This document shows positions 14,873 through 25,094 of a stretch of DNA of 64,000 nt, one piece after another; positions within the stretch are counted from its first letter, which is position 1; the number at the start of each line of letters is the position of its first letter. The notes below the pieces were generated by a model that did no database searches, had not been told where the DNA came from, and saw nothing but the letters and a program-made list of their open reading frames with translations. The stretch lies in the NCBI GenBank assembly GCA_963834705.1, contig CAWICV010000001.1, forward strand, positions 1,736,001 to 1,800,000, given 5' to 3'. The translations under genes were made by a program, and so were the position numbers. This stretch comes from RYN-230 sp963834705 (lineage in GTDB: Bacteria; Actinomycetota; Actinomycetes; Streptosporangiales; Streptosporangiaceae).

Positions 14873-16275
14873 CGGGCGCCGAGCCGGGCCAGCTCGTCCC
14901 ACAGGTAGGCGACCGCTTCCGCGCCCTTCAGCAGCAGGTCCATCTCCACCTTCTCGTTGGGCGCGTGGATCCGGTCCGCATCCAGCCCGACCGCGACGAA
15001 CACCAGCGGCGCCCCCAGGATGTCGGCCAGGTCCGCTTCCGGCCCGCTGCCCCCTTCCCGGGTAAACAGCACTTCTTTGCCGAACGCCCGTGCCATCGAC
15101 TGCCGGGCCGCCCGCACGGCCGGCGCGTCGATCGGGGAAAAGCACGGCCGCACCCCGGGGCCGCCGAACGTCACGCTGGCCTCGATGCCGGGCGGGGTGT
15201 GCGCGGCCAGGTACTCGCGGAGCGCCGCCGCCACGTCCGCCGGGTCCTGGTTGGCGACCAGCCGGAACGTCACCTTGGCGTGCGCCTCGCGGGGCACGAT
15301 GGTCTTGGCGCCCGGGCCGGTGTGCCCGCCCCACATGCCGTTGATCTCCGCGGTGGGCCGGGCCCAGATGCGCTCCAGCGTGCTGTACCCGGCCTCCCCG
15401 GCCGCCGCCTGGCTGTGCCCCGCCTCGGCCAGCCAGGACTTCTCATCGAACGGCAGCCGGGCGAACAGCTCCCGCTCGGCGCTGCTCAGCGGGACCACGT
15501 CCGCGTAGAACCGGGGCAGCGTGACCCGGCCGTCCGCGTCGTGCAGGCCGGCCAGCAGCGCGGCCAGCGCATGCAGCGGGTTGGGCACGCCGCCGCCGAA
15601 CGAGCCGGAGTGCAGGTCCCGGTCCGGGCCGGACGCGCCGATCTCGGCGTCGAGCAGGCCGCGCATCCCGGTGCACATGGACGGCACGTCCGCGGCCCAC
15701 ATCGTGGTGTCGGAGATCACGATCACGTCGCAGCCGAGCCGGCAGGCCTGGCCGCGGAGCAGATCGGCGAAGTGCGGCGAGCCGGACTCCTCCTCCCCCT
15801 CGATGAGGAACTTCAGCGACACCGGCGGCGCCTGCCGGGCCGGGCCGCCCGCGGCCAGGCAGGCACGCAGCCCCAGGCTGTGCAGCAGCACCTGGCCCTT
15901 GTCGTCCGAGGCGCCCCGGCCGAGCAGCTGCCCATCCCGCTCCACCGGCTCGAACGGCGGCGAATCCCACTCCTCGAGCGGCTCGACCGGCTGCACATCG
16001 TGATGCCCGTAGACCAGCACGGTGGGCGCGGCCGGGTCGGCCGCGGGCCAGTGCGCGAACACGGCGGGCGCACCCGGCGCGCCGGCGTCCCCGGTCTCCC
16101 AGATCTCCATCACCGGGAACCCGATGCCGGAGAGGTGCCCGGCCAGCCAGCCGGCCGAGGCGCGGACGTCGTCACGGCGCGCCGGGTCGGCCGAGATCGA
16201 CGGGATGGCCAGCCACTCCTTGAGCTGGTCGAAGAATTCCCGCGCCTGGCTTTCGATGTACTCGGCTGCTTCCAT
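14869..16275 (-). CDS. M20-family metallodipeptidase
   Basis: A 468-residue zinc dipeptidase. Metal and catalytic marks are in order: VYGHHDVQP near residue 90 (first histidine and catalytic aspartate), GASDDKGQ near 124 (bridging aspartate), LIEGEEESGS near 158 (general base and zinc glutamate), VISDTTMW near 190, and the dimerisation-domain histidine in DLHSGSFGG near 220. The C-terminal HAPNEKVEMDLL supplies the last histidine. It is cytosolic, with no signal peptide, and likely degrades di- or tripeptides. It is translationally coupled to nudC. Confidence 0.93.
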   Translation of the reverse strand: MEAAEYIESQAREFFDQLKEWLAIPSISADPARRDDVRASAGWLAGHLSGIGFPVMEIWETGDAGAPGAPAVFAHWPAADPAAPTVLVYGHHDVQPVEPLEEWDSPPFEPVERDGQLLGRGASDDKGQVLLHSLGLRACLAAGGPARQAPPVSLKFLIEGEEESGSPHFADLLRGQACRLGCDVIVISDTTMWAADVPSMCTGMRGLLDAEIGASGPDRDLHSGSFGGGVPNPLHALAALLAGLHDADGRVTLPRFYADVVPLSSAERELFARLPFDEKSWLAEAGHSQAAAGEAGYSTLERIWARPTAEINGMWGGHTGPGAKTIVPREAHAKVTFRLVANQDPADVAAALREYLAAHTPPGIEASVTFGGPGVRPCFSPIDAPAVRAARQSMARAFGKEVLFTREGGSGPEADLADILGAPLVFVAVGLDADRIHAPNEKVEMDLLLKGAEAVAYLWDELARLGAR

Positions 16276-16398
16276 GAATGCCTGGCCTCCCCGCCGGTTG
16301 CGCTACTACCACGGGTGCACGCTCGTGCCCCGCCGATGCCAGAAATCCACCTCCGGCATGACGACCGCGCCGGGCGATTCGTCGTAGCGTGGTGACAC

Positions 16399-17739
16399 AT
16401 GACGCTACCGCTGACTCGCCCGCCACGCGGCGGCGGGCAGGACACCGGTTCACGGGGGGCGCGCTGGCGGTACTGGCTGCGCCAGGCCGCCACCTTCGCC
16501 CGGCGCCGCGCCGCCGCGCTGTGCGCGGCGGTCGAGCATGAGTGGCCAGCAGCACTGCTGGTCGCCTGTGCGCTGTTCGCCTGCGCGGTCGCCGCGATCA
16601 GCTCGGACGCGCCGCAGCGGCTCTGGGGTGAGCTGGCCGCCGCGTCCTACGGCCTGGCCGCGTTGGTGGCACTGGCCGGGCGGCGCCGCGGGCTGCCGCT
16701 GGCCGTGGCGGTCAGCTTGACCGGGGCGGCGCTGATCCCGCTGGCCTGGATGGCCTCGACCCGGATGGGCCAGCCCGAGGTCAGCGTGGTCATCCGGTCG
16801 GCCCAGCTGTTTCTGCACCAGGGCACCCCGTACGAGCGCGCAAGCGCTCTCGCCACCGCGCATGGCCCGTACGCGTACAACCCGTACCTGCCCGCGCTGG
16901 CGTTCTTCGGGCTGCCGCATGCCTGGTTCGGCGGCGGGCTGCTCACCGATCCGCGGGTGTGGTTCGGGGTGGTGTTCGTGGCCGCGTTCGGCACCGCGCT
17001 GCGCCTGTCCGGCGTGCGGCGGCCGTGGCTGTGGGCCGTCGTGGTCACCGCCTCGCCGGTCATCGCCTACCCGCTCAGCACCGGCGGCGATGACCTGCCC
17101 GTGCTGGCGCTGATCTGTCTTGGCCTGGCCCTGCTCCGGCCAGCCTCCACGGGTGGGCTGAGCACTCAGCGGATCATCCTGGCCGGCCTGGCGCTCGGCC
17201 TGGCCGCGGCCATGAAGGCCACCGCCTGGCCCGCCCTGGCGGTGGCGGTGGCCCTGGTGGCGGTGGGCGCTGGCCGCCGCGCGGCGGCCTGGCTGGTGCT
17301 GGTCACGCTGTGCGTGCCGCTGGCGGTGGACGGTCCGGTGCTGTTCGCCCAGCCGTCCTCAGTGGTGTCTAACACCATCCTGTTCCCGCTCGGCCTGACC
17401 AAGGTCCAGAGCCCGGCGGCCACCCCGCTGCCCGGCCACCTGATGGCCGAGGCCTGGTCCTGGGGGCACTACGCCGCGATCGGGCTGCTCCTGCTGGCCG
17501 GCCTGGCCATCGCGGCTTGGCTGGCCGTGTCGCCACCGCGGGACGAGCGGGCGGCCGGCTGGCGGCTGGTCGTGGGGGTCACCCTGATGTTCGTCTTCGC
17601 CCCAGCCAGCCGGTTCGGCTATATCGTCTACCCGCTCGGCCTGGCCGCCTGGCTGTTGCTCAGCAGCCTCCCGTTTCCCGGGACCGGGGATGGGAGGCTG
17701 AGCCTGGCCCGGGCGGGCGCGGACGCCGCACCGGGCTGA
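16399..17739 (+). CDS. Multi-pass membrane glycosyltransferase-like protein (GT87/DUF2029-like)
   Basis: A 446-residue membrane protein with about ten hydrophobic segments. The first is near residues 50-70 (AALLVACALFACAVAAI). A loop with YERASALATAHGPYAYNPYLPAL near 145-170 resembles the substrate loop of polyprenyl-phosphate-sugar-dependent transferases of the GT87/GT-C kind. FAPASRFGYIVYPLG near the C-terminus fits too. The conserved acidic residue expected in the first loop is not obvious, so catalysis is uncertain. It starts 123 bases from the divergent M20 gene. Confidence 0.65.
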   Translation: MTLPLTRPPRGGGQDTGSRGARWRYWLRQAATFARRRAAALCAAVEHEWPAALLVACALFACAVAAISSDAPQRLWGELAAASYGLAALVALAGRRRGLPLAVAVSLTGAALIPLAWMASTRMGQPEVSVVIRSAQLFLHQGTPYERASALATAHGPYAYNPYLPALAFFGLPHAWFGGGLLTDPRVWFGVVFVAAFGTALRLSGVRRPWLWAVVVTASPVIAYPLSTGGDDLPVLALICLGLALLRPASTGGLSTQRIILAGLALGLAAAMKATAWPALAVAVALVAVGAGRRAAAWLVLVTLCVPLAVDGPVLFAQPSSVVSNTILFPLGLTKVQSPAATPLPGHLMAEAWSWGHYAAIGLLLLAGLAIAAWLAVSPPRDERAAGWRLVVGVTLMFVFAPASRFGYIVYPLGLAAWLLLSSLPFPGTGDGRLSLARAGADAAPG

Positions 17740-17740
17740 C

Positions 17741-17947
17741 GTCCCCCGGCGGCCTGGCCGGCCACCGCCAGCAGCCCCTGGTATTCCGTATCCAGCCAGG
17801 CCAGCGCGGCCTGCGCCGAGGCCGGCTGCTCCGGCCGCACGCCGGGTGGTGGCGGCGGGATCTCGAACCGGTACCCGGCCGGGTAGACGTGCAGCGCGGC
17901 CGCGTACGTGTGCTGGGCCCCGAGCCAGGCCCGGCCCGCCGCGGCCG
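17741..17947 (-). pseudogene. Remnant of a TPR/NB-ARC-type (AfsR/BTAD-like) regulator
   Basis: The minus strand keeps one open frame of about 68 residues without a good start. It reads GRAWLGAQHTYAAALHVYPAG, then RFEIPPPPPGVRPEQPAS, then AALAWLDTEYQGLLAVAGQA. The 'PPPPPGV...A..ALAWLD.E...L.AV' pattern is typical of the region following the NTPase domain in actinobacterial SARP/AfsR- and LuxR-type regulators. Both ends are abrupt: one meets the stop of the preceding gene and the other the start of the thiamine-binding gene. Only a fragment remains. Confidence 0.5.
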
Positions 17948-17962
17948 CCTATGATCCAGGGC

Positions 17963-18256
17963 ATGATTGCCGCGTTTTCGATCACCCCGCTCGGTGTCGG
18001 GGAGGGAGTCGGCGGTTACGTGGCCGACGCGGTCCGGGTGGTCCGGGACAGCGGGCTGCCGAACCACACCGACGCCATGTTCACCACCGTCGAGGGTGAC
18101 TGGGCCGAGGTTATGGACGTGATCAAGCGGGCGGTGGACGCCGTGGCCGCGCAGGCGCCACGGGTGAGCCTGGTCCTCAAAGCCGACTTGCGGCCCGGGG
18201 TGACCGACGGGCTGACCAGCAAGGTGGCCACGATCGAACGGCACCTGCAGGGCTGA
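17963..18256 (+). CDS. MTH1187/YkoF-family thiamine-binding protein
   Basis: A protein of 97 residues from the ATG at 17963, chosen because MIAAFSITPLGVGEGVG is the usual N-terminus of this family; an ATG at 17951 adds four residues. Other marks are TTVEGDWAEVMDVIKRAVDAV and RVSLVLKADLRPG. The fold is a small ferredoxin-like dimer that binds thiamine or pyrimidine precursors. No thiamine gene is nearby. It is close to, and convergent with, the AdnB gene. Confidence 0.88.
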   Translation: MIAAFSITPLGVGEGVGGYVADAVRVVRDSGLPNHTDAMFTTVEGDWAEVMDVIKRAVDAVAAQAPRVSLVLKADLRPGVTDGLTSKVATIERHLQG

Positions 18257-18271
18257 CCCGGCGCGGCGCGG

Positions 18272-21200
18272 TCAGCTCGCCGCCGGGATCTGCTCGATCA
18301 GCCCGGCCAGGCCGGCCTCGTCGAGCAGGTCAGCCGGGCGCAGCGTCAGGTCCTGCCGCACGTAGTAGAACGCCGCCCGGACCTGGTCGGTGCGCACTCC
18401 GGCCAGCTGTGCCCAGGCCAGCCGGTAGGCGGCCAGCTGGACCGCGGCCGCCTGATGCTCCGCGGCCGTGCTGGGCGGCTGGCCGGTCTTCCAGTCGACC
18501 ACGTCGAATTTGCCGTCCGCGGCGTCGGCGAACACCGCGTCGATCCGGCCGCGCACCGGACGGCCGGCGATCAGCGTCTCGAACGGGACCTCCACCTCGG
18601 CCGGCCAGCGGTTTCCCCACTCCCCCACCTCGAACCGCTCGCGCAGTCCGGCCAGATCATCAGCGTCACCGTCGGCCAGCCCGCCGTCCGGGTCGTCGGC
18701 CGCGCCGAGCAGGTCATCCGGGTCGATCAGCCGCTGCTGGCTGAACCGCTCCTCCAGCCAGCGGTGGAAGGCGGTGCCCCGGCGCGCCTGCGGGGCCGGC
18801 GGCCGGGGCATCGGCCGCCGGATCTGCTGGGCTAGCTCGGCCGGGTCGCGGGCCATCGCCACCAGCGAGGACACCGACAAGCGGGGTGGCAGCCAGACCG
18901 CCCCGGCGATTTCCGCCCGGCGTTCCTCCCGCTCGGCCAGCAGCAGCCCGGCGTCGGTGGCCCAGGCCGCCATGAGCGTCCGGTCCGCCTCGGTCAGCTG
19001 GGCCGCATCGGCCAGCCCGGCCCCGGTCAATCCGGGCCAGGCCCAGCCCGGTCCAGGCCGGCCCGGTACCGGCCAGCTCAGCATCGGCCAGCTCAGCATC
19101 GGCCGACTCAGCATCGGCCAGCTCAGCATCGGCCAGCTCAGCATCGGCCAGCTCAGCATCGGCCGGCTGGCGGCGGTCCGCCTCCCGGTCCGCCGCCATC
19201 GCCTGCCGGACCAGCTCAGCGGCTTCCCGTGCCGCGTCGTAACCCGCCCCCTGTGGGGTGGCCGGCCAGCTGGCCGCGGGCGGCTCGGCCAGCACCGGGT
19301 TCTCCGCGCCGTCCTCCGGTGCCGGCGCCCACTGGGCCACGATGCCGGCTCCGGCTTCGCACGCCGCGCGCACCTCGGCCAGGAACACCGACGGGCCGAG
19401 CGGGGACGCCGCGTCTCCCCACCAGTAGCCGCTGCAAGCCAGCCAGAACGCGGCCCGGGTGGCGGCCACGTAGGCCAGCCGGCGTTCTTCACCCAGGTCC
19501 CGGGCCGCGCAGGCTTCGCCGAACGAGGCCAGCGAGTCCACGCTCAGGTCGGCCAGGGGCGGCAGGTCCGCCGCGTCGCCGCGCAGGCCGAACGGAAGCA
19601 GCCGGGCGTTGTCCGTCCACCGGCTGGCGTACCGTGGCTTGGCCGGGAAGACCTGGGCCTTCTGGCCGGCCGCCAGCCCGGGCACCACGACCGCGGCCCA
19701 TTGCAGCCCCTTGGCCGCGTGCACGGTGGCCAGGGTGACGCTGTTGCTGTCGCCGACCCGGCCCGCCTCCAGGCCGAACTCCTCTTCCTCGGCCGCGGTC
19801 AGGTAGGCCAGGAACGCGCCCAGCGTCGGCTCGTCCTGGTCGCCCGCGAACGCCGCCGCGGCGTCGGCGAACGCGTCCAGGTCGGCCCGGGCGCTGGCCG
19901 GGTCGGCGCCGGGCCGCGCGGCCACCTCGATGTCCAGCCCGAGCATCCGCTCGATCTCGCCGACCAGGTCGGGCAGCGGGCGGGCCACCCGGGAGCGCAG
20001 CTCGCGCAGTTCCGCGCCGAGGGCGGCCAGCCGGGTATGCCCGGCCGGCGAGTAGGCGGCCGGGTCGCCCAGGTCGTCCAGGGCCTCGACCAGGCTGCCC
20101 GGGTCGGCGGTCAGGTCGGTGACCGCCTTGGCCAGCGCGTCCCCCTCGGCCGGGATCGCGGGCTGGCCGGCGCCATCGGGTTCGGGCTGGGCCCGGCCTG
20201 ACGCACGCATCTCCCGGGTCAACACGCGCGCCCGGCGGCCCAGCGCGACCAGGTCCCGCGGGCCGATCCGCCACCGCGGGCCGGTGAGCAGCCGGGCCAG
20301 CGAGCCGGCCGCGGCGGGGTCGTGCAGCACCCGGAGGGTGGCCACAATGTCGGCCACCTCGGGCACGGTCAGCAGCCCGCCCAGGCCGACCACCTCGACC
20401 GGGATGCCGCGCGCGGCCAGCGCGGCGCGCAGCGCGGGAAACTGGGCGCGCTTACGGCACAGCACGGCGATGTCCCGCGGGTGCACCCCGTCGGCCCGGC
20501 CGTCCGGCCACGGCTCGCCGTCTGGCGCCAGCCCGGCGGGCAGCGCGAGCAGCGTGGCCACCTGCAGCGCGACCCAGTCCGCCTCGGCGGCGGCCGTCTC
20601 GGCCAGCGCGCAGATCACCCGGCCGCGGCCGGCCCGGTCCGGCGGCGGGACCAGCCGGGGCACCTCCGGGGCGGCCGCGCGCAGCCCTTCCTGCAGTACG
20701 GCCGCCACGTCGAGCACCCGGCCGGTGTTCCGGAAGCTGGTGGACAGCATCCGGACCGGGGCCGGGCGGCCGGATGGGCGCACCGGGAAATCGCGGCCGA
20801 ACCGGCGCAGGTTGCCCGCGCTGGCCCCGCGCCAGCCGTAGATGGACTGGCACGGGTCGCCCACCGCGGTCACCGGGTGCCCGCCGCCGAACAGCGCCCG
20901 CAGCAAGACCAGCTGTGCGTGGCTGGTGTCCTGGTACTCATCGAGCAGCACGACCTGATACCGGCTGCGCTCGGCCGCGCCCACCTCCGGGTGGGCGGCC
21001 GCGATCCGGGCGGCCAGCGCCACCTGATCGCCATGGTCGATGACCTCGCGCTCGGCCTTGGCCCGGGCATAGCCGGCCACCATCGGCAGCAGCTGCTCCC
21101 GGGTCCGCTGGCAGTCCAGGATCTTGCGCACCGGGGCGGGCAGCCGGCCGCGGCCGCGGCCGGTTCCGGGCAGCGCGGCCGCTCGCGCGGCCAGCCACTC

Positions 21201-21788
21201 GCCCACCGCCGTCACGTCGTCCGGAGTGCGCAGATGCTCGGCCAGCTCACCGGCGAGCAGCAGCACGGCCGAGGTGACCGCCGGCGGCGACCAGCTGACC
21301 GCATCCATCGGGCCGCCGTAGCCGGCCACCACCCGGGCCGCGATCTGCCAGGCCACCGCCGGGGTGATGAGCCGCAGCGTCGGCTCCAGCGCCTCGCGCA
21401 GCGCGTGGTCGGTGACCAGCCGGGCCGCGTAGGCGTGGTAGGTGGACACCACCGGTTCGCCGTCCAGCCCGGGCTCGCCACCGCCGGCGGCCCCCAGCCC
21501 GGCCCAGTGCAGGTCAGCACGGCGCAGCCCGTCCAGCCGGGCCCGGACCCGGTCGCCCAGCTCCCCCGCCGCCTTCCGGGTGAAGGTCAGGCCGAGCACC
21601 CGTTCCGGCCGGACCAAGCCGTTAGCGACCAGCCAGACCAGCCGGGCCGCCATGGTCTCGCTCTTGCCCGAGCCGGCCCCGGCGATCACGGCCAGCGGCT
21701 GTGCCGGCGCCGCGATCACGGCGGCCTGCTCGGCGGTGGGCTCGGCCAGCCCGAGCAGCCGGGCGAGCTGGGCCGGACTGTAGGTCAT
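18272..21788 (-). pseudogene. adnB: AdnB-type helicase-nuclease, frameshifted between the helicase and nuclease domains
   Basis: The ATG at 21788 overlaps the adnA stop by four bases. The UvrD-type motor is complete: Walker A GAGSGKS near residue 40, LTFTRKAAGEL, DEYQDTSHAQ near 283, GDPCQSIYGWRGA, and HAAKGLQW with VAATRA. Near residue 890 comes a run of ADAEL repeats. Just after it (about 19020-19045) the coding signal changes frame: LADAAQLTEADRTLMAAW and onward lie in the frame ending at 18272. That part holds the RecB-like nuclease (GTAFHRWLE near the start, DVVDWKTGQPP, AAVQLAAYRLAWA). AdnAB resects double-strand breaks in mycobacteria. As read, the helicase would lose its nuclease. An indel error next to a repeat is a serious alternative. 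Confidence 0.87.
19071..19160. repeat. Six 15-bp tandem repeats inside the adnB linker
   Basis: Six copies of GGCCAGCTCAGCATC, one with a variant base (19101-19115). In the adnB frame each codes ADAEL (one ADAES). The unit length keeps frame, but the frameshift lies within about 50 bases of the array. The array forms the linker between helicase and nuclease. Confidence 0.95.
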
Positions 21789-24700
21789 GGGGTCACCTGG
21801 CCGCCGTCGGGGTGCACCGGGCAGCAGGACCGGACCGGGCAGACCCGGCAGCCCGGATTGGCGGTGGCGCCGAACACCGGGCCGGACATCCCCTCGGCCA
21901 CCGTCTCGACCAGGCCGGCCGCCCAGTCCGGGTCGGCGTCGTCGGCCAGCGCCCGCTGCCGCTGCACCCTGACCTCGGCCTGCAGGCCGGCCTTGCCGAC
22001 CTGCACCAGTTCTGCGCCGCCCGGGTCGGTCAGGCCGAACCGCTCGAACGCGCCGAGCAGCATGGCCAGCTGGTACACGCCGAGCTGGGGATTGCGGTCC
22101 AGGTCGGCGTCGGCGGGCCGGCCCGAGCCGGTCTTGAGGTCGACGATGACGCCGGCCCCGCGGTCGTCCCGCTCCAGCCGGTCCACCCGGCCGGTGATTT
22201 CGACCTGGCCGATCCGCACCCGCAGCGCCTGCTCGACCGCGACCAGCTCGCGCGGGTTGCTCCGGTGCCAGGCCAGGAACTTGGTCACCATCCGGTGCGC
22301 GAGTTCCCGCTGCTTGCCGCTGTACCAGGCGCTGCCGAAGTCCAGGTGATGCCAGATGTCGTCGATCCGCTCGCCGATGCCCGCCTCATCGGTGCCCTCG
22401 GCGGCCAGCACCGCGGCTGCGTGGATCACCGTGCCGAGATGGCGCAGCACGTCCGAGCCACCGGCGCCGGCCGCCGCTTCCAGCAGCCAGCGCAGCCCGC
22501 ACTTGGTGAACGACTCGACCTGGGATGGGGACAGCTTGATGATCCCGCCGCCCAGTGGGCTGGGATCGGACAGCGTGCTGAGCGCGTACCAGTGCCGCGG
22601 GTGGGCGCCGCGCACCCCAGCCGCGGCCAGCCTGGCCAGCTGGGCGGCGGCCGCCCGGCGCACCGGCATCGGCCGGTCCGGGTCGGTGGCCGCCCGGCGC
22701 AGCTCGGCGGTGAGCGCGGGCAGCGACAACCAGGTCCGGCCGGCCGCGGTGACCTGCTCGACGGGGATCTGGTCGCCAGCCAGCTCGGCCAGGAACCGGG
22801 ACGGCCGCTCGTCGGTGTCATTGCCGCCCGCCGCGGTGACCACCAGGGTGCGCCGCGCCCGGGTCACCGCGACGTAGAACAGCCGCCGCTCCTCGTGCAG
22901 CAGCTGGGAGGCCAGCGCGGCCGCGGCCGCGTCGGCGCCGCCTGCCTGGGCCCGGCCCGCGGCCGCCTCGACCAGTTCGTCCATGCCCAGCAGCGAGGAC
23001 CGCATCCGCAAGTCGGGCCAGGTGCCCTCCTGCACGCCGGCCACCACCACCACGTCCCACTCCAGGCCCTTGGCCCGGTGCGCGGTGAGGATGCGCACCG
23101 CCTCGCCCTGCGGGGCCCGGTCAGCCAGCGTATCCCCGGGAATCTCCTGGCCGCCCAGGCTGTCCAGGAACAGCCAGGGCGAGCCGGGCGGCAGCCGGGC
23201 GGCGAAACGGGCCGCCGCGTCGAACAGCGCGACGACGGCGTCCAGGTCACGGTCGGCGGCCTCGCCGCGGGAACCGCCCGCGGCGCTGGCCGCCTGCCAG
23301 GCCGGGCCGAGCCCGGACCGCTGCCAGACCGCCCACAGCACCTCGTACGCGGTGCCCGGCGCGGCTCCCTCGCCCGGGCTGCCCTGGCCAGTGGCCTCCT
23401 GGTCTTTGCTGCCGAGCGCGGTGCGCCGGGCCAGGTCGAGCAGCGCGGCCACCCGCTGCCCGGCGTCCGCCGCTGGCCCGCCGATCAGGTCGAGCTGCCG
23501 TGGATCGCGCAGCGCGCTGGCCAGCGGCTGCGGGCTGGGCGGCTGGCCCGCCGCGGTGTCGGCGGCGTGCAGCGCCCGGCGCAGCCGGCGCAGGCCGAGT
23601 GCGTCGGTGCCGCCGAGCGGCCCGGTGAGCAGGTCGGCGGCCGTCTCCTCGTCGAGCGCGCTGGGCTGCAGCGCGCAGCGCAGCAGGGCCAGCAGTGGCC
23701 GCGCCCCCGGTTCCGCGGCCAGCGGCAGTTCGTCGCCGGCCACCACGGCCGGCACGCCGCCGGTGGCCAGCGCCCGGCGGAGCAGCGGAACCTGGTGCAC
23801 CGCCGACCGGACCAGGACGGCCATCGCGGACCAGGGCACGCGGTCCACCAGATGCGCCCGGCGCAGCGTGTCGGCGATGACCGCGGCTTCCTGGCTGGCG
23901 CTGGCCGCGACGAGGATCCGGACGGCGCTCGGCACCGCGCCGGCCAGCGGGATGAGGTCGCGGTGACCGCGGCCGGCCACTGGCTGCCCGGTACCGGACA
24001 GGCCGGCCGCGACCGGCAGCCGGCTGGCCACCCGGCGCGACGCGGCCAGCAGTACTGGGCCGCTGCGGCGGCAGGTGCGCAGCGCGATCACGCTGGCCGG
24101 CCGGTCGTCGGGGGTGCGGAACAGGTCGGGGAACCGGCCCATCGCGTGCGTGTCCGCGCCGCGGAACGCGTAGATCGACTGGTCCGGGTCACCGACCGCG
24201 ATGAGCTCCCGGCCGTCCCCGGCCAGCGCGTGCAGCAGCGCCTCCTGGGCCGGGTCGGTGTCCTGGTACTCGTCCACCAGCACGACGTCGTAGGCCTTGC
24301 GCTCCCGGTCCCGGGTACCTGCCCGGGACAGCAGCGCCGCGGCAATCCGGACGATCTCGGCGTAGTCGTACGCGGGCACCGGCGCGAGGTCGAACCGGGC
24401 GATGTACCGGTCGAGGAAGCCGCCCGCCGCGACCCAGTCGGGGCGACCCTGGGCGCGGCCCAGCCGGGCCAGACCGCGGCCGTCCAGCCCGCGCTCGGCC
24501 GCACGGAGCAGGAAGTCGCGCAGTTCGGTGGCGAACCCGCGGGTGGCGAGCGCGGGCCGGAGCGGCTCCGGCCAGTGGGCGCGGCCCGATTCGCCTTCGG
24601 CGCGGAGCATGCGGCGCACCTCGAGCAGTTGCTCCGGGCCGGACAGCAGCGTCGGCGGTTCGTCACCGGCCAGCACGAACTCCCGGCGGACCAGCGCGTA

Positions 24701-25021
24701 CGCATAGCTGTGGAAGGTCAGCGCCAGCGGCTGCCGGGTGGTGCGGCGCAGCCGGGTGGTGATCCGCTCGCGCAGTTCCTGCGCCGCCTTGCGGCTGAAC
24801 GTGAGCACCAGCACCCGTTCCGGGTCGACCTGGCGCTGGGTGATCCGCTCCACCACCGCTTCCACGATCGCCGTGGTCTTGCCGGTGCCCGGCCCGGCCA
24901 GCACCAGCAGCGGGCCGCCTGGATGGCTGACCACGGCCTGCTGCGCGGCGTCGAGGCGTGGCGGGCCCGGCGGCGCCGCGGGCCGCCGGAGGAGCCGGTA
25001 ACCGCCTGGCTGGTTGTCCAT
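21785..25021 (-). CDS. adnA: AdnA-type helicase-nuclease subunit
   Basis: A 1078-residue UvrD/RecB-type protein. Walker A AGPGTGKTT is at about 42-50, LTFSRKAAQELRE near 85, DEYQDTDPAQ near 253, GDPDQSIYAFRGAD, HRAKGLEWDVVVV near 640 and FYVAVTRARRTL near 710. The C-terminal third is a RecB-like nuclease: SPSQVESFTKCGLRWLLE, GRVDRLERD and VIVDLKTGSG, ending with CRVCPVRSCC. Together with the cysteine in FTKC this gives the four-cysteine pattern of an iron-sulfur cluster, as in AddB-type nucleases. Length and order match mycobacterial AdnA (Rv3202c) followed by AdnB. It acts at DNA double-strand breaks with AdnB. Confidence 0.92.
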   Translation of the reverse strand: MDNQPGGYRLLRRPAAPPGPPRLDAAQQAVVSHPGGPLLVLAGPGTGKTTAIVEAVVERITQRQVDPERVLVLTFSRKAAQELRERITTRLRRTTRQPLALTFHSYAYALVRREFVLAGDEPPTLLSGPEQLLEVRRMLRAEGESGRAHWPEPLRPALATRGFATELRDFLLRAAERGLDGRGLARLGRAQGRPDWVAAGGFLDRYIARFDLAPVPAYDYAEIVRIAAALLSRAGTRDRERKAYDVVLVDEYQDTDPAQEALLHALAGDGRELIAVGDPDQSIYAFRGADTHAMGRFPDLFRTPDDRPASVIALRTCRRSGPVLLAASRRVASRLPVAAGLSGTGQPVAGRGHRDLIPLAGAVPSAVRILVAASASQEAAVIADTLRRAHLVDRVPWSAMAVLVRSAVHQVPLLRRALATGGVPAVVAGDELPLAAEPGARPLLALLRCALQPSALDEETAADLLTGPLGGTDALGLRRLRRALHAADTAAGQPPSPQPLASALRDPRQLDLIGGPAADAGQRVAALLDLARRTALGSKDQEATGQGSPGEGAAPGTAYEVLWAVWQRSGLGPAWQAASAAGGSRGEAADRDLDAVVALFDAAARFAARLPPGSPWLFLDSLGGQEIPGDTLADRAPQGEAVRILTAHRAKGLEWDVVVVAGVQEGTWPDLRMRSSLLGMDELVEAAAGRAQAGGADAAAAALASQLLHEERRLFYVAVTRARRTLVVTAAGGNDTDERPSRFLAELAGDQIPVEQVTAAGRTWLSLPALTAELRRAATDPDRPMPVRRAAAAQLARLAAAGVRGAHPRHWYALSTLSDPSPLGGGIIKLSPSQVESFTKCGLRWLLEAAAGAGGSDVLRHLGTVIHAAAVLAAEGTDEAGIGERIDDIWHHLDFGSAWYSGKQRELAHRMVTKFLAWHRSNPRELVAVEQALRVRIGQVEITGRVDRLERDDRGAGVIVDLKTGSGRPADADLDRNPQLGVYQLAMLLGAFERFGLTDPGGAELVQVGKAGLQAEVRVQRQRALADDADPDWAAGLVETVAEGMSGPVFGATANPGCRVCPVRSCCPVHPDGGQVTP

Positions 25022-25094
25022 TTGGCATGCATTCCAGCAGAGGGCACCGACATTCGCAGCCGACTCGCCGGGCCAGGCCGGCTTATCCGCTGGC

